Source of the DNA: Bacillota bacterium | GTDB lineage: Bacteria > Bacillota > Clostridia > Lachnospirales > Lachnospiraceae | Assembly (NCBI GenBank): GCA_023443225.1 | Contig: JAEZVF010000024.1 | Coordinates: 1-64,000 of the forward strand | Reading direction: 5' to 3' | DNA: 64,000 bases | Shown here: positions 15,951 to 27,100 of the stretch, piece after piece | Layout: the number at the start of each line of letters is the position of its first letter | Position numbering within the stretch: position 1 is the first letter of the stretch | Position numbers and translations under genes: made by a program | The notes under the pieces: model-generated | What the model was told of the DNA's origin: nothing | The model's database searches: none | Seen by the model: the letters and a program-made list of their open reading frames with translations, nothing else

Positions 15951-17849
15951 TTAGCACCCAATATCCACTTCAATTTTATCATCATTTGCTTGTGTCTCAT
16001 AACATACTCCGCCATGAAAACTCTTGGCACCACAATTAACACATGCCATTCTGCAGTTAGGTGTTACCTTCTCCTTAATTCCTCTTTCATATTCTCTCCA
16101 TAAGAATTCTTTTGTTACTCCCGCATCAATGAAGTCCCATGGCAGAATTTCATCTTTTTCTCTCTTTCTACTGGTGTAGAAATCTATATCAATGTCATTT
16201 TCAGTAAAAGCTTTCAACCATAAATCATATTTAAAATGTTCTGACCAGGAATCGTAAAGACAACCCGACTGATAAGCATCATAAATTACCTTACTAATTC
16301 TTCGGTCTCCTCTGGCAAATACACCTTCTAATACACTAAGTTCAGCTTCGTGCCAATTATATTTAATACTTTTCCGGTTTAGTTGTTCATTAAACTTTCC
16401 TCTTAACACTCTTTGCTTTGCTAGATATTCTTCTGCTGTATCCATGGGAGCCCATTGAAAAGGTGTAAAAGGCTTTGGAACAAAGAAAGAGGTGCTAGCA
16501 ACAATGCTAACCTTTCCGTTGCGTTTGTCTTTCGGTATGGTATAGTATTCTCTTGCTATCTTGTCCGATAATACTGCAATTCCTTCGATATCCTCTTCCG
16601 TTTCCGTAGGCAGCCCCAGCATAAAGTATAGTTTTACGCGATTCCATCCACTCTGAAAAGCATCCATAGCTCCATTCAATATGGATTCTTCCGTTAGGCC
16701 CTTATTGATAACATCCCTAAGCCTTTGTGAACCAGCTTCCGGTGCAAAGGTAAGGCTGCTTTTCTTGACATCTTGAACTTTGCTCATAACATCAAGCGCA
16801 AAAGCATCTATTCTTAAGGAAGGTAATGAGATGTTGACTCCTTTTGAGCGGAATTCATCAATCAAATAGTAAACTAGCTCCTGAAGTGCAGAGTAATCAC
16901 TTGAACTTAAAGAACTAAGCGAAATTTCCTCATGACCGGTGGCTTTTAACATTTTTTCAGCATAATCTTTTAAGAACTGAAAATCACGTTCTCGGATTGG
17001 ACGGTAAACCATACCCGCCTGACAGAAACGACAGCCTCGAATACAACCTCTTTGAATCTCTAAGACCACTCTGTCCTGTGTAACTTTAATAAAAGGAACG
17101 ATTGGTTTCTCGGGATAAAAAGTATCACTCAAACTCATTTCCACCTGTTTAAGAATCGTATCTTTTGCATGTTCATTCTTTTTATGAAAACTTAAAATTG
17201 TATTGTCTTCTTTGTATGCAACCTCATAGAAAGAGGGAACATAGATACCATCAATCAGAGCGATACTCTCTAAGAAATCTATCCGTGTACCACCACGCTG
17301 TTTGTTTTCCTTATAAGCATCTAATATTTGATCGTAAACTGTCTCACCTTCTCCAATATAAAAGAAATCAAAAAAGTCTGCTATTGGTTCTGGATTATAG
17401 GCACAAGGACCACCACCTAATACAATCGGATCCGAATCGGTCCTGTCTTTGGCGTAGATTGGTATTTGGGATAATTCCAAAATCTGCAGAATATTGGTAT
17501 AACTCATCTCATATTGAAGTGTGATACCTAAAAAGTCAAAGTTTTTTACAGGATCCTGAGATTCCAAAGCAAATAAGGGAATCTGCTTTTCCTTCATGAT
17601 TTTATCCAAATCAACCCAAGGGGAGTAAACCCTTTCACAATAGGTATCTTCTCGCTTGTTAAACATATCGTATAGTATCTGAATTCCCAAATGTGACATA
17701 CCGATTTCATACACATCAGGAAAGCACATACAAAAACGTATATCGATCTTGTCCAAATTCTTAACAACCATGTTTATTTCATTGCCGATATACCTAGCCG
17801 GTTTTTCAACGGTTAATAGTATTTCGTCAGATAAAGCTAATTTTTTCAT
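15951..17849 (-). CDS. TIGR03960 radical SAM protein
   Basis: A 632-residue radical SAM protein of unknown substrate, conserved across Clostridia beside TIGR03936, rng and rplU. The N-terminal part resembles a B12-binding-type domain (FPDVYEIGMSHLGIQILYDMFN). The 4Fe-4S/SAM motif is Cys269-x3-Cys273-x2-Cys276 (GCIRGCRFCQAG). The C-terminal part has further cysteines in PNCRMACVNCGAKSF. ATG 17849 follows GGAG; the open frame extends 12 codons upstream without a site. A tRNA or rRNA modification role is often suspected from context but is not shown. Confidence 0.92.
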   Translation of the reverse strand: MKKLALSDEILLTVEKPARYIGNEINMVVKNLDKIDIRFCMCFPDVYEIGMSHLGIQILYDMFNKREDTYCERVYSPWVDLDKIMKEKQIPLFALESQDPVKNFDFLGITLQYEMSYTNILQILELSQIPIYAKDRTDSDPIVLGGGPCAYNPEPIADFFDFFYIGEGETVYDQILDAYKENKQRGGTRIDFLESIALIDGIYVPSFYEVAYKEDNTILSFHKKNEHAKDTILKQVEMSLSDTFYPEKPIVPFIKVTQDRVVLEIQRGCIRGCRFCQAGMVYRPIRERDFQFLKDYAEKMLKATGHEEISLSSLSSSDYSALQELVYYLIDEFRSKGVNISLPSLRIDAFALDVMSKVQDVKKSSLTFAPEAGSQRLRDVINKGLTEESILNGAMDAFQSGWNRVKLYFMLGLPTETEEDIEGIAVLSDKIAREYYTIPKDKRNGKVSIVASTSFFVPKPFTPFQWAPMDTAEEYLAKQRVLRGKFNEQLNRKSIKYNWHEAELSVLEGVFARGDRRISKVIYDAYQSGCLYDSWSEHFKYDLWLKAFTENDIDIDFYTSRKREKDEILPWDFIDAGVTKEFLWREYERGIKEKVTPNCRMACVNCGAKSFHGGVCYETQANDDKIEVDIGC

Positions 17850-17911
17850 AATAAACTCCATTTCGCAATTTCTTAGATGGCTCAAGTTGTATTTTTACTT
17901 TAGAAAAACAC

Positions 17912-17948
17912 ATTGGTTAACATAACATAATTATGTAATCAATGTGTT
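17912..17948 (-). terminator. Terminator after the 131-residue membrane protein gene
   Basis: AACACATTG (17940-17948 on the minus strand) pairs with CAATGTGTT (17917-17925), followed by TTTCT. It separates the small membrane gene upstream from the TIGR03960 gene. Confidence 0.6.
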
Positions 17949-18061
17949 AAATCTAAATACAATTACTAGTTATTATACCTCTTTCACTAGCAAAATACAA
18001 TTATGAATTTACCATAGGAAGCCATTTGATAATCACTTCCATATTTCTACTATTTTAATCT

Positions 18062-18457
18062 TTACTCTTCTACCTTAACAATATCACTGATTAACGATAC
18101 TACAGCTTCTTCTGCATCCTCAAGCCTCTGGTTGGAAGCTAAACTCTTTTGAAAATATTCACTATTCAATACTTTGTGGTTCAAATCCATTTTGTCTATA
18201 ATCAGTACAGTTAAGAATATCATAAGTGCACATATGAAACGTATCAAAAATATTTTAATTGTAACTGGCGGTATCTCAAATCCACTGTTCGTTGTTCCAT
18301 AAGATTTGCTCTCATAACCACGCTGTTCTTTCTGCCGAAACAAGTTTGATTCTTTATTGTTTCTGCTTACTGGTCCAAGATTCTTACTACAGCTTTCCCG
18401 TGCTAATTTAATAAAATCCGCCCTTGATAAACTAGCGTATTCTTCCTGATTATCCAT
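18062..18457 (-). CDS. Hypothetical single-pass membrane protein
   Basis: I do not recognise this 131-residue protein. It has a charged, probably cytoplasmic N-terminal part rich in Ser, Arg and Lys (residues 1-65), one membrane helix (about 68-91, IKIFLIRFICALMIFLTVLII) and a short outer tail with an acidic C-terminus. The ATG follows GGAGGTGAGG, a strong site, so it is probably expressed. It is divergent from tyrS and has its own terminator. Confidence 0.75.
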   Translation of the reverse strand: MDNQEEYASLSRADFIKLARESCSKNLGPVSRNNKESNLFRQKEQRGYESKSYGTTNSGFEIPPVTIKIFLIRFICALMIFLTVLIIDKMDLNHKVLNSEYFQKSLASNQRLEDAEEAVVSLISDIVKVEE

Positions 18458-18575
18458 ACCTCACCTCCAGTTGATCCTGTCTTATACTTACTTATAGAAT
18501 GACAAAGAATTTTGTTCTTTAGTATCATTATATTCCTGTCTTGTTTGTGATTATTCATGCAACTTATAAATAACA

Positions 18576-18604
18576 TTGAAAATTGATAAAATATCATTTA
18601 TAAT
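18576..18604 (+). promoter_or_regulatory. tyrS promoter
   Basis: TTGAAA (18576-18581) and TATAAT (18599-18604) with a 17-base spacer. Only about 30 bases separate it from the tyrS start, so no T-box leader is possible here. Confidence 0.7.
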
Positions 18605-18635
18605 TAAGACTAACTTATCGAAGGAGGAATTTAAA

Positions 18636-19871
18636 ATGTCAAGTAATGTCTATGATATTTTACTTGAACGTGGATTTATCGAACAAACAACCCACGAACA
18701 AGAAATAAAGGAATTATTAGGGAAGGAAAAAGTCACCTTTTATATAGGATTTGATGCTACTGCTGACAGCTTGACTGCTGGTCATTTTTTAACAGTAATG
18801 GCGATGATGCATATGCAGCGTGCAGGCCACAAACCAATCGCCCTTTTGGGTGGAGGAACAACAATGATCGGTGATCCTACCGGCAAATCCGATATGCGTA
18901 CCATTATGACGAAGGAAATTATCCAGCACAATGCTGATTGTTTCCACAAACAATTATCCAAATACATTAATTTTGATAATGATAATGCAATCATCGTTAA
19001 CAATGCAGATTGGCTCCTAGACTTAAACTATGTTGACTTTTTACGAGAAGTTGGGATTCATTTCTCTGTTAATAAAATGCTGACCGCTGATTGTTATAAA
19101 CAAAGAATGGAACGTGGTCTTACTTTCTTTGAATTTAACTATATGTTAATGCAATCTTATGATTTCTGGAAAATAAATCAATTATATGACTGTACGTTAC
19201 AAATGGGTGGTAACGATCAATGGTCAAATATCCTTGGCGGTGTTGACTTGATACGTAGAAAAGAGCAAAAACCTGCTTTCGGTCTTACCCTGAAATTACT
19301 TACAACAAGTGAAGGAATCAAGATGGGTAAAACTGCAAAAGGTGCTCTTTGGTTAGACCCTGAAAAAACATCTCCTTATGAATTCTATCAATACTGGAGA
19401 AACATTGAGGATGTAAAAGTAGAGGAATGCCTCGGTCTCTTAACCTTCCTTCCAATGGATGAAGTTAGAAGACTTGGTGCATTAAAAGATGCTGAAATTA
19501 ATCATGCGAAGGATGTACTTGCTTTCGAGATAACAAAAATTGTACATGGCGAAGAAGAAGCCATAAAGGCACAGGAAGCATCCAAAGCATTGTTCAGTGG
19601 TGGAATTAGTTCCGAAGATATTCCTACCACTACTTATACTTCTGAACAGTTTAACGCCGGAGTTGATTTAATTACACTTTTAGTAGATGGTAAGATGGCG
19701 GTTTCTCGTTCCGACGCTAGAAGAACCATTACTCAAGGTGGAGTTACAGTAAATGATGTTAAAGTTACAGAATTTGATAAAACTTTTACACCCGATGATT
19801 TTAATTCCGATGGTATTTTACTTGTAAAAAAAGGTAAAAAGGTTTATCATTGTTTTAAAATAAATGAATAA
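18636..19871 (+). CDS. tyrS: Tyrosyl-tRNA synthetase
   Basis: TyrS charges tRNA-Tyr. The 411-residue class I enzyme has the HIGH-type motif TAGH at 47-50, the tyrosine-binding region NYMLMQSYDF and QMGGNDQWSNI, the KMSKS-type loop KMGKT at 229-233, and a C-terminal S4 RNA-binding domain (about 345-405). The ATG at 18636 follows AGGAGG; the open frame extends 20 codons upstream across the promoter. Unlike many Firmicutes tyrS genes it has no T-box leader. The zinc-ribbon membrane gene follows after 20 bases. Confidence 0.97.
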   Translation: MSSNVYDILLERGFIEQTTHEQEIKELLGKEKVTFYIGFDATADSLTAGHFLTVMAMMHMQRAGHKPIALLGGGTTMIGDPTGKSDMRTIMTKEIIQHNADCFHKQLSKYINFDNDNAIIVNNADWLLDLNYVDFLREVGIHFSVNKMLTADCYKQRMERGLTFFEFNYMLMQSYDFWKINQLYDCTLQMGGNDQWSNILGGVDLIRRKEQKPAFGLTLKLLTTSEGIKMGKTAKGALWLDPEKTSPYEFYQYWRNIEDVKVEECLGLLTFLPMDEVRRLGALKDAEINHAKDVLAFEITKIVHGEEEAIKAQEASKALFSGGISSEDIPTTTYTSEQFNAGVDLITLLVDGKMAVSRSDARRTITQGGVTVNDVKVTEFDKTFTPDDFNSDGILLVKKGKKVYHCFKINE

Positions 19872-19891
19872 AACCTTAAAGGAGAACAATT

Positions 19892-20827
19892 ATGCCTTGG
19901 TGCCCCAAATGTAAAATTGAATATATTGAGGAAATGACTGTATGTAATGATTGTGGTACTGAATTGATTGAAGAATTACCGCAAGAACTCTTCCCCTTTA
20001 TGGAAACAGAGAAAGAAAAGTTCGCACAAAAATTTGTACAATTCCTGCATTACTCTGACATACCTAGTGCTATATGCGAATACGATGCAGAAAAGGAAGT
20101 ATGGATTGTAAAAGTTGAGAAATCTTCTGTTTCAAATGTAAAGAAGTTATATAACGCTTTTTATAGCGTTGAACTTGACCAACAGCTTTCTGTTATGGGC
20201 GAGAATACCACTGATAGCTTAGAAACAGAGGAAGATAATGAGGATTCCTTTGAATATTCTGATTCAGAAGAAGATCCATTTGAAGCCAATGGAAGTGATG
20301 CCGATGATTCCCTGTTCGACAAAGAAGAAATAAGCGAAGTCTTAGAAAATTCTATGAAAAAACCTGTGAAAACAGTTACTTACGTAAGAAAAGAAGAACA
20401 ATATAGGGATTTAAAATCTACTGCATATACATTCCTCTTTGTATCCATTGTTGGAATTGCCGTTCTTATCCTAAATATAGTTGGAGTTATTCAGATTTTC
20501 AACGGAATTCTTCCGTATATTGTAATGGGGTTACTGTTTATCATCTTCCTAGGTATCGGTTTTCAGTCTTTATTCAGTTCAAAAAAGATTCAAACACAGG
20601 TAGCGGAAGAAAACCAGGTAACCGAAGCTATTAATAACTGGTTATCACAAAGCGTAACCTTAGAACTATTAGACTCTCTTACTTCTGAAGAAACAAGTGA
20701 AGAAATTCAATTCTTTAAGAAACTTGAGATGATGAAAAAAATGATAATCGAACATTTTGGTGAACTAGATGACTCCTATCTCGATCTGCTTGTAGAAGAA
20801 TTCTATAACAATAATTTTGAGCACTAA
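19892..20827 (+). CDS. Zinc-ribbon membrane protein
   Basis: A 311-residue protein of unknown function. It opens with a zinc ribbon (Cys4, Cys7, Cys18, Cys21; WCPKC...CNDCG), then a DUF2007-like stretch, an acidic Ser/Asp/Glu linker (about 110-150), two membrane helices (about 178-200 and 205-222) and a cytoplasmic helical tail. It follows tyrS with 20 bases between and shares its promoter. A role in sensing or membrane tethering is possible but not supported by motif. Confidence 0.8.
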   Translation: MPWCPKCKIEYIEEMTVCNDCGTELIEELPQELFPFMETEKEKFAQKFVQFLHYSDIPSAICEYDAEKEVWIVKVEKSSVSNVKKLYNAFYSVELDQQLSVMGENTTDSLETEEDNEDSFEYSDSEEDPFEANGSDADDSLFDKEEISEVLENSMKKPVKTVTYVRKEEQYRDLKSTAYTFLFVSIVGIAVLILNIVGVIQIFNGILPYIVMGLLFIIFLGIGFQSLFSSKKIQTQVAEENQVTEAINNWLSQSVTLELLDSLTSEETSEEIQFFKKLEMMKKMIIEHFGELDDSYLDLLVEEFYNNNFEH

Positions 20828-20838
20828 TATTATGAATT

Positions 20839-20868
20839 GGGCTGTCGTACTGAATTGTACGGCAGCCC
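20839..20868. terminator. Stem-loop between converging genes
   Basis: GGGCTGTCGTAC pairs with GTACGGCAGCCC (one mismatch) around a 6-base loop. Neither side has a T-run, but the position, just past one stop and 8 bases from the opposing stop, fits a bidirectional transcription barrier. Confidence 0.6.
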
Positions 20869-20876
20869 ATAGTTAA

Positions 20877-23800
20877 TTAACTGAAGATATCTTCCAGTTC
20901 TTCTTTTGTAAGAGTATTTATAAATACTTCCTTTGACTGTATTACAGAATTCGAGAGATCCTTCTTTTTTAACTGCAATTTATATATTTTTTCTTCAATC
21001 GTACCTTTTGTAATCAGCTTAATAACATGTACGGAATTCACTTGTCCAATTCGGTATGCTCGATCTGTTGCCTGTTCTTCTACCGCTGGATTCCACCAAG
21101 GATCATAATGAATCACAGTATCTGCACCTACAAGATTTAAACCAGTACCTCCAGCTTTTAAAGAGATTAAAAACACATCTCCTTCTCCTTGGTTAAACCT
21201 TTTTACATATTCATTTCTATCTTGAATCTTCGTGGTACCCTCCAGATAAAACCCTTCTATCCCCGCCTTCTTCAATTCCTTCTGAATAATAGCTAACATT
21301 GAAGTGAATTGAGAAAATATCAGGATACGATGTTCATTGGATATGGCATCCGTAATAATTTCCAGAAGCAGCTCTAACTTACCGCTTCCTCCCGTATAAT
21401 TCTCTATAAAGGTCCCTGGATGACAACAGATTTGTCTTAGTCTGGTTAATGCCGCCAGAATTTTTATCTTATTCTTCTCCATTCCGACTTCATTATTCAG
21501 TTCGCTTTTTATATTCTCCATATAAGACAGATAAACCTTTTTTTGTTCTTCCTCCATATCCGTTAACATTTTTGTTTCAACTTTTTCAGGCAATTCATGT
21601 AAGACATCTTTCTTCATACGTCTTAAGATAAATGGAGATATGCGTTTGTTTAAATCTTCAAGAATTCCTTCTTGTTCTTTCATAATTGGTTTTTCAAACT
21701 GATTCACAAATTTGTTGTGGGTAAGCAAATAATCCGGCATTATGAAATCGAAAATCGACCATAACTCAGATAGGGAGTTCTCAATCGGCGTTCCTGTCAA
21801 GGCAAATCTATGAGCAGCTTTAATAAGTTTAACGGATTTTGCATTTAATGAATCTGCATTTTTTATAAACTGCGCCTCGTCGATAAATACAGTATGAAAA
21901 TCAATGACTTCATAATGCTGGATGTCTCTCCTTATTAAAGGGTATGAGGTAATTAAGACATCTTTGCTTGTATAGGATTCAATCAAATCTTGGCGTTCTT
22001 TCGGATTACCGGTTATAACCTCCGTAATTAATTCAGGAGCAAAATTTTCAATCTCATCCTGCCAGTTATATATTAGGGAAGATGGACAAACAATAAGAAA
22101 ATGGCTGTTTGGGTTTAATTTCTTAATGGAAGCCATATAAACAATTGCCTGTAATGTTTTACCAAGTCCCATATCATCCGCTAGAATTCCACCCAGATAA
22201 TTATCTGCAAGAGTTCTAAGCCATTTAAATCCAGTTACCTGATAGTTACGAAGCGTCGCTGTAATTCCCTCGGGTAGCGCATAATCAGATACTATAGGGT
22301 TTAGAATATGATTAACCAATATATTAAATTCATCGTTCTTCTCAACCGTAAAGTTTTTGTCTTGAAAAATTCTGTCCAGATAAAGTGCTGTATTTTTTGA
22401 TAATTCTATTGTTTCATTATTCAATTCTTTTCCAGAGATATTTAACGATTTTAAGATGTCCCATACTTCACTTATATCTCCTTCTTCCAAATTGATAAAA
22501 CTTCCGTTTTTCAAGCGATAGTATTTTTTCTTTAACCGAAAGGATTTAAATAAATCTTTTAATTCTTCTTTTGGGACTTCTTCATATTTCAAATCCATTT
22601 CCAAAAGATTTAATTCATTTTTGACCCGTAATCCAGCCTGAAATTTGCCTGGAGACTTAATGTTTATTCTTTTGAAATCATCAGAATAATATAACTCGCA
22701 ATTTTCAGCTAACTTATGAATTCCGCTCGTCAAAAATTCATATATGTCATCCTCATTTCTCATCAGATAACTGTGATGTTTGGGTTGGAATCCAATTTTA
22801 TCCAACAACTCCATATAAAACTCTTCTTTTTTGGGCTGTCTAACGATTATAAAATCATCCAACGATAAGGATTCAAAGGCATTAAATTCATGTTCTCCGT
22901 ATCTAAACCTAAGCTCTGCCCTAATATAGGTTTTCACTTTATCAAGATATACAATAGGCTGTAGATCAGCTGTAATAAATCGGTCCTGTATCTCTTGGGG
23001 AACCGTTAATTCCATTGTTTCACTAATTCTAGGAAGAACTACTTCCATAAATTTATTTTTGTTATCACCACGAAACACTAAGGGTTCTTTTTTACCACCC
23101 AAATTATTGTAAAAGGGCAGATAATTACCTAAAAACCGTTTATTTGGCTTGTAGATACACCCATCTATAAATAATAAATCACCGGATTCTGACAAGGGAA
23201 TAACAATAAATTTGCTATGATAATCCACCGCTATTCCGTCATCTGTCAGTGTTAGATCATATTTAATCTTTGGATTTGATTCCGAATATCTTACATTTTC
23301 ATAGGTTTTTCCATAAAGTTCAAGTTTAAACGTACTTTCATCTAAAAACTCCAACAAGCGAAATAACATATTTTTCGTCAGTATCATTTGTGACTTTGAG
23401 AAGATCTTTGAATAAATTATTTTATCAATTGCTTCTTGAATTTCATAAATCTCAAGAAAATAATCAAGAACTTTTTGGGATTGCTTATCAAATTTACTTT
23501 CTCCATGTATAAACTTAAATTCTTTCCCCAATGCGATATTCTGTTTATTATAATAATCTGTTAAAAACTTCTTGACTGACTGTACTTTATAATACCGATT
23601 GTTGCCCACATACAAAGAAGCCATGGCGTTCGTGGATTCTCCACGTAATAATGATGGTATTGATATTACCACTTCAAGATGATAGGTCTCACCTTGAATA
23701 ATATTATATTCCTGATTACTGAAATATCCTAAAATCTGATGAACCGTTCTCTCGGCCGGATTATTCGGTTCTTCTAATAAGGATCTTTCAATATAATTAA

Positions 23801-24074
23801 GCACAAAAAACAGTGCAGTAACCACATGTCTGCACGCGCCCTCTTCTTTTAGGTGTTCTGAACAATTACATTTATGTTCAAAAGAACCATCATCAAATAC
23901 CTGGATTGTAACCATATATTCAAAATTGTCTTTAATCGCAATACGATATTGTTTTTTTATATTGGACCAGGTAGCATTAACAACATGCCCCTGTTTATAA
24001 TTCTGCAAACCTCTGGAATATACGATATCATTGGCTGCTTGATTTTTAATATCTATTCGTGATAACCGTATCAT
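20877..24074 (-). CDS. SNF2 helicase with SWIM zinc finger
   Basis: A 1065-residue Swi2/Snf2-type ATPase likely to remodel protein-DNA or protein-RNA complexes. The N-terminus has a SWIM zinc finger (CNCSEHLKEEGACRH, about 70-85), then a long SNF2-associated region (about 130-560), then the helicase core: motif I DDMGLGKT near 635, motif II DEAQ near 731, and motifs V-VI in SLKAGGTGLNLVGAD and QATDRAYRIGQ. The order is that of common Firmicutes SNF2/SWIM proteins. Its biological target is unknown. It starts at ATG after AAGGAG. Confidence 0.93.
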   Translation of the reverse strand: MIRLSRIDIKNQAANDIVYSRGLQNYKQGHVVNATWSNIKKQYRIAIKDNFEYMVTIQVFDDGSFEHKCNCSEHLKEEGACRHVVTALFFVLNYIERSLLEEPNNPAERTVHQILGYFSNQEYNIIQGETYHLEVVISIPSLLRGESTNAMASLYVGNNRYYKVQSVKKFLTDYYNKQNIALGKEFKFIHGESKFDKQSQKVLDYFLEIYEIQEAIDKIIYSKIFSKSQMILTKNMLFRLLEFLDESTFKLELYGKTYENVRYSESNPKIKYDLTLTDDGIAVDYHSKFIVIPLSESGDLLFIDGCIYKPNKRFLGNYLPFYNNLGGKKEPLVFRGDNKNKFMEVVLPRISETMELTVPQEIQDRFITADLQPIVYLDKVKTYIRAELRFRYGEHEFNAFESLSLDDFIIVRQPKKEEFYMELLDKIGFQPKHHSYLMRNEDDIYEFLTSGIHKLAENCELYYSDDFKRINIKSPGKFQAGLRVKNELNLLEMDLKYEEVPKEELKDLFKSFRLKKKYYRLKNGSFINLEEGDISEVWDILKSLNISGKELNNETIELSKNTALYLDRIFQDKNFTVEKNDEFNILVNHILNPIVSDYALPEGITATLRNYQVTGFKWLRTLADNYLGGILADDMGLGKTLQAIVYMASIKKLNPNSHFLIVCPSSLIYNWQDEIENFAPELITEVITGNPKERQDLIESYTSKDVLITSYPLIRRDIQHYEVIDFHTVFIDEAQFIKNADSLNAKSVKLIKAAHRFALTGTPIENSLSELWSIFDFIMPDYLLTHNKFVNQFEKPIMKEQEGILEDLNKRISPFILRRMKKDVLHELPEKVETKMLTDMEEEQKKVYLSYMENIKSELNNEVGMEKNKIKILAALTRLRQICCHPGTFIENYTGGSGKLELLLEIITDAISNEHRILIFSQFTSMLAIIQKELKKAGIEGFYLEGTTKIQDRNEYVKRFNQGEGDVFLISLKAGGTGLNLVGADTVIHYDPWWNPAVEEQATDRAYRIGQVNSVHVIKLITKGTIEEKIYKLQLKKKDLSNSVIQSKEVFINTLTKEELEDIFS

Positions 24075-24133
24075 CTAAAACTCCTTTTACGCTTTTACTA
24101 CCATTATACCATGTATTTGTAAAAAGATTTATT

Positions 24134-27100
24134 TTATTCAATAATTTCAGCAAAATTATCAATGGGTAATGGTTGATAAAAGAAATATCCCTGAACCATA
24201 TCACATCGGCACTCTCTTAAAAATTTAGCCTGCTCTAATGTCTCGACTCCTTCCGAGATAACTTTTAGTCCAAGTCCTTTCGCAAGTTGTATTATGCTGT
24301 TAATTACTATTTTATCTTTATCTTCCATTTTATTTTGCATAAAGAATTCTTTGTCTAATTTTATTATATCAATTGGTAATGTTTTTAAAAGGTTTAAGGA
24401 GGAATATCCTGAACCAAAATCATCAATTGAAATTAAATAACCTAATGTGTGAAGATTATCCATCATTTTAATTAAACCATCCATACTCTTTAAGAATAAA
24501 GTTTCTGTTATTTCGATCTCAATTAAATTCCTTGGAATATTATATTTTAAAACTAATTGATCCAGTTTTTCCACAAAGAAAGGATCATCAATATGCAACC
24601 TGGAAACATTGAGAGAAACAATAATAGGCATTTTTCCTGAATCTAACCATGATCTCAATGTTTGAACCGCTTTCTCATACACATAAAAATCTAGTTCTAT
24701 AATAAAACCATTCTTTTCAAATAAGGGGATAAACTCCATTGGGCTCAACATAGTCCCTTCCGGTATCTTCCATCTTACTAAGGCTTCAGCCCCAATCACG
24801 GAAAGAGTTCGAAGATCAACTTTAGGCTGCATATAAACAACAAATTCATGATTCTCAAGGGCAGAATACATTCGGTCTTCAATTAATTTTTGTCTTCGTA
24901 TCTCCGAAAATAGCTTTTCGTCATAGATAGCATAATTACTTTTATGATAACCTTTTAAGGTTTTTCTAGCTATATTGGCTTTATCCAATGCAAGACTTAA
25001 AATTTTATCTTCCTGTGTTAAGAAATAAATTCCACTGATTATGATTGGATTTACTTTTGGGAATTTGGCAGAAAAATCATTCGTTATGGTATTCATAAGC
25101 CTTTCAATTCGTTCTAGCGCATCTTCTTTTTCTCTATAGGAAAGTAAAATTGTAAAGGTATCTCCAGCCACACGGCAAAATAGCTCGGAAGAAGATAAGA
25201 GTCTGGATACTCTAGCTGCATAATATTTGATTATCTCGTCTCCAACCGAATATCCCCATTCATCATTGATATATTTAAATTTATCAAAATCAGAATAAAT
25301 AATTGCATAATTAATATTTTTTGCACTGGCCAATAACTTCATTGCTTCCGCTGTAAATTTGGATAAGGTTAATAAACCGGTCAGACTATCTCTAGCCTTT
25401 ACCCGTTCTAAAAAACTAGTTACATCGGACGAACAAATAAAATACATTCTTTGACCATTCTGTAATTCTACTTCAGAAGCCGTTTTACTAAACCATGCGT
25501 CCGATTTCTCGTTGTAGGATTCCACGGAATAACGGCTTTTATTATCCTTAAGACCGAGCAAAGGACAAGTTTTACAAGGCTCAGTTCTGCCATGAATTGC
25601 TTTATAGCACAATTCCCCAAGTTTAATATTTGGATAAGCAGTCTCAATGTATTTATTCATATAGAGCAATTCATAAGTATCCGGTTTAATTGCATAATTA
25701 CTTAACTTTTGATTATTTAACATTGCTTGAGTAAAGAAAATTTCATTTTTTAACTCTTCTTTGCTACGTATCTGTAATATGAAATTACTGATAATTTTCG
25801 TAATAATCCGTAATGTATCTATCTCAAATTGTTGCAGAGAACGTGAATTGTTACTATTTTCAAAATTCACTATGCCAATGTATTGATCCTTATCTGTTAT
25901 TGGACATTGTAAAATTGTCCGAATACCAGCTTTTTTGAATAACTTTTTAATATAAGGTCCAACCTCAAGATACATAACCTCTTCACAATAAAAATAACCT
26001 TTGTCTGATAAGAGAGTTTCATTTGCTTTGATTAAGGCATCGAGATTGCCGGCAAATATACTTTTACAGGAAGAAATGCCAGCATTCAACCATTCATAGC
26101 TTATTTTTGCATTTTGGTTTGGAATTGCTTTTTCAAATACTGTAATTCGAGACAAATCATAATACTTGCCTATCTCAGTAAATATGATATTCATTGCTGT
26201 TTTTGCATCAACATTCTTACTCATAACATCAAAGGTAAAATCAAGTAAGCGCTTTTCGGCATCTACAATTCCTCTATTTGTTTTACGATTTCTATCCTTT
26301 TTGATTTTCTTTCGTTCCGTTTCACCGCTATTATAAGCATCTGCATGCGTTGGATTAAATAACAAATAGTTATCTTTTCCTTGTTCTTTCACTTTAAATA
26401 AGGCCATATCTGCTTTTTTAAATAATTCATCATAAGTAGAACCATCTGTAGGGTAAACGGATGCACCAATGCTTATAGTTATATCATTTTCTTTTTTTAG
26501 TTCTGGTAGATTACCGCGAATCATATGTCGGATAGAATCTGCTTTTTTATGAATGTCTGCGAGGCTTTTAATTTCTTTATAGTATACTATAAATACATCC
26601 CCATACATTCTGCCAATAATATCGGTATCATCAAAAAGTCCCAATAAATGTTTTGCAAACGCCTCTATAACAATATCTCCATATAGATATCCAAAGCGTT
26701 CATTTATATGCTTAAAACCGTCGATATCAATTATCATAAAGCAATGCTGTTCTTCATACTTGCCATCATTGCATCTTTTAAGGCATTTTTCCACCTTATC
26801 TCTCGTTGTTGGTTCATTGAAAAGATTCGTCAGAGGATCTCTCTCCTCTGATATTGATATTTGTTCCTTTTTCTCATCTTCTACAATACTAGTTTTACCG
26901 ATAATACATAATGCTTGACCTTCCGTATTCTTTAAGGGAATCCCTTGAAAGCGTATCCATAAAAATTCATCGCTATCACTTAAGAAGCGAATATCATATA
27001 AGATATACTCTTCTCCAAGATCCATGCTATCGCAATATTTGTGAAATACCGGTATATCATCTGGGTATATCAGATTCCAACGAAGCATGGTAATACGATA

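Noticed and set aside
18176..18200. GGTTCAAATCC, resembling a tRNA T-loop
   Set aside because: It lies inside a coding gene, with no matching acceptor or anticodon stems around it.
18458..18635. T-box riboswitch before tyrS
   Set aside because: The promoter leaves only about 30 bases of leader, too short for a T-box.
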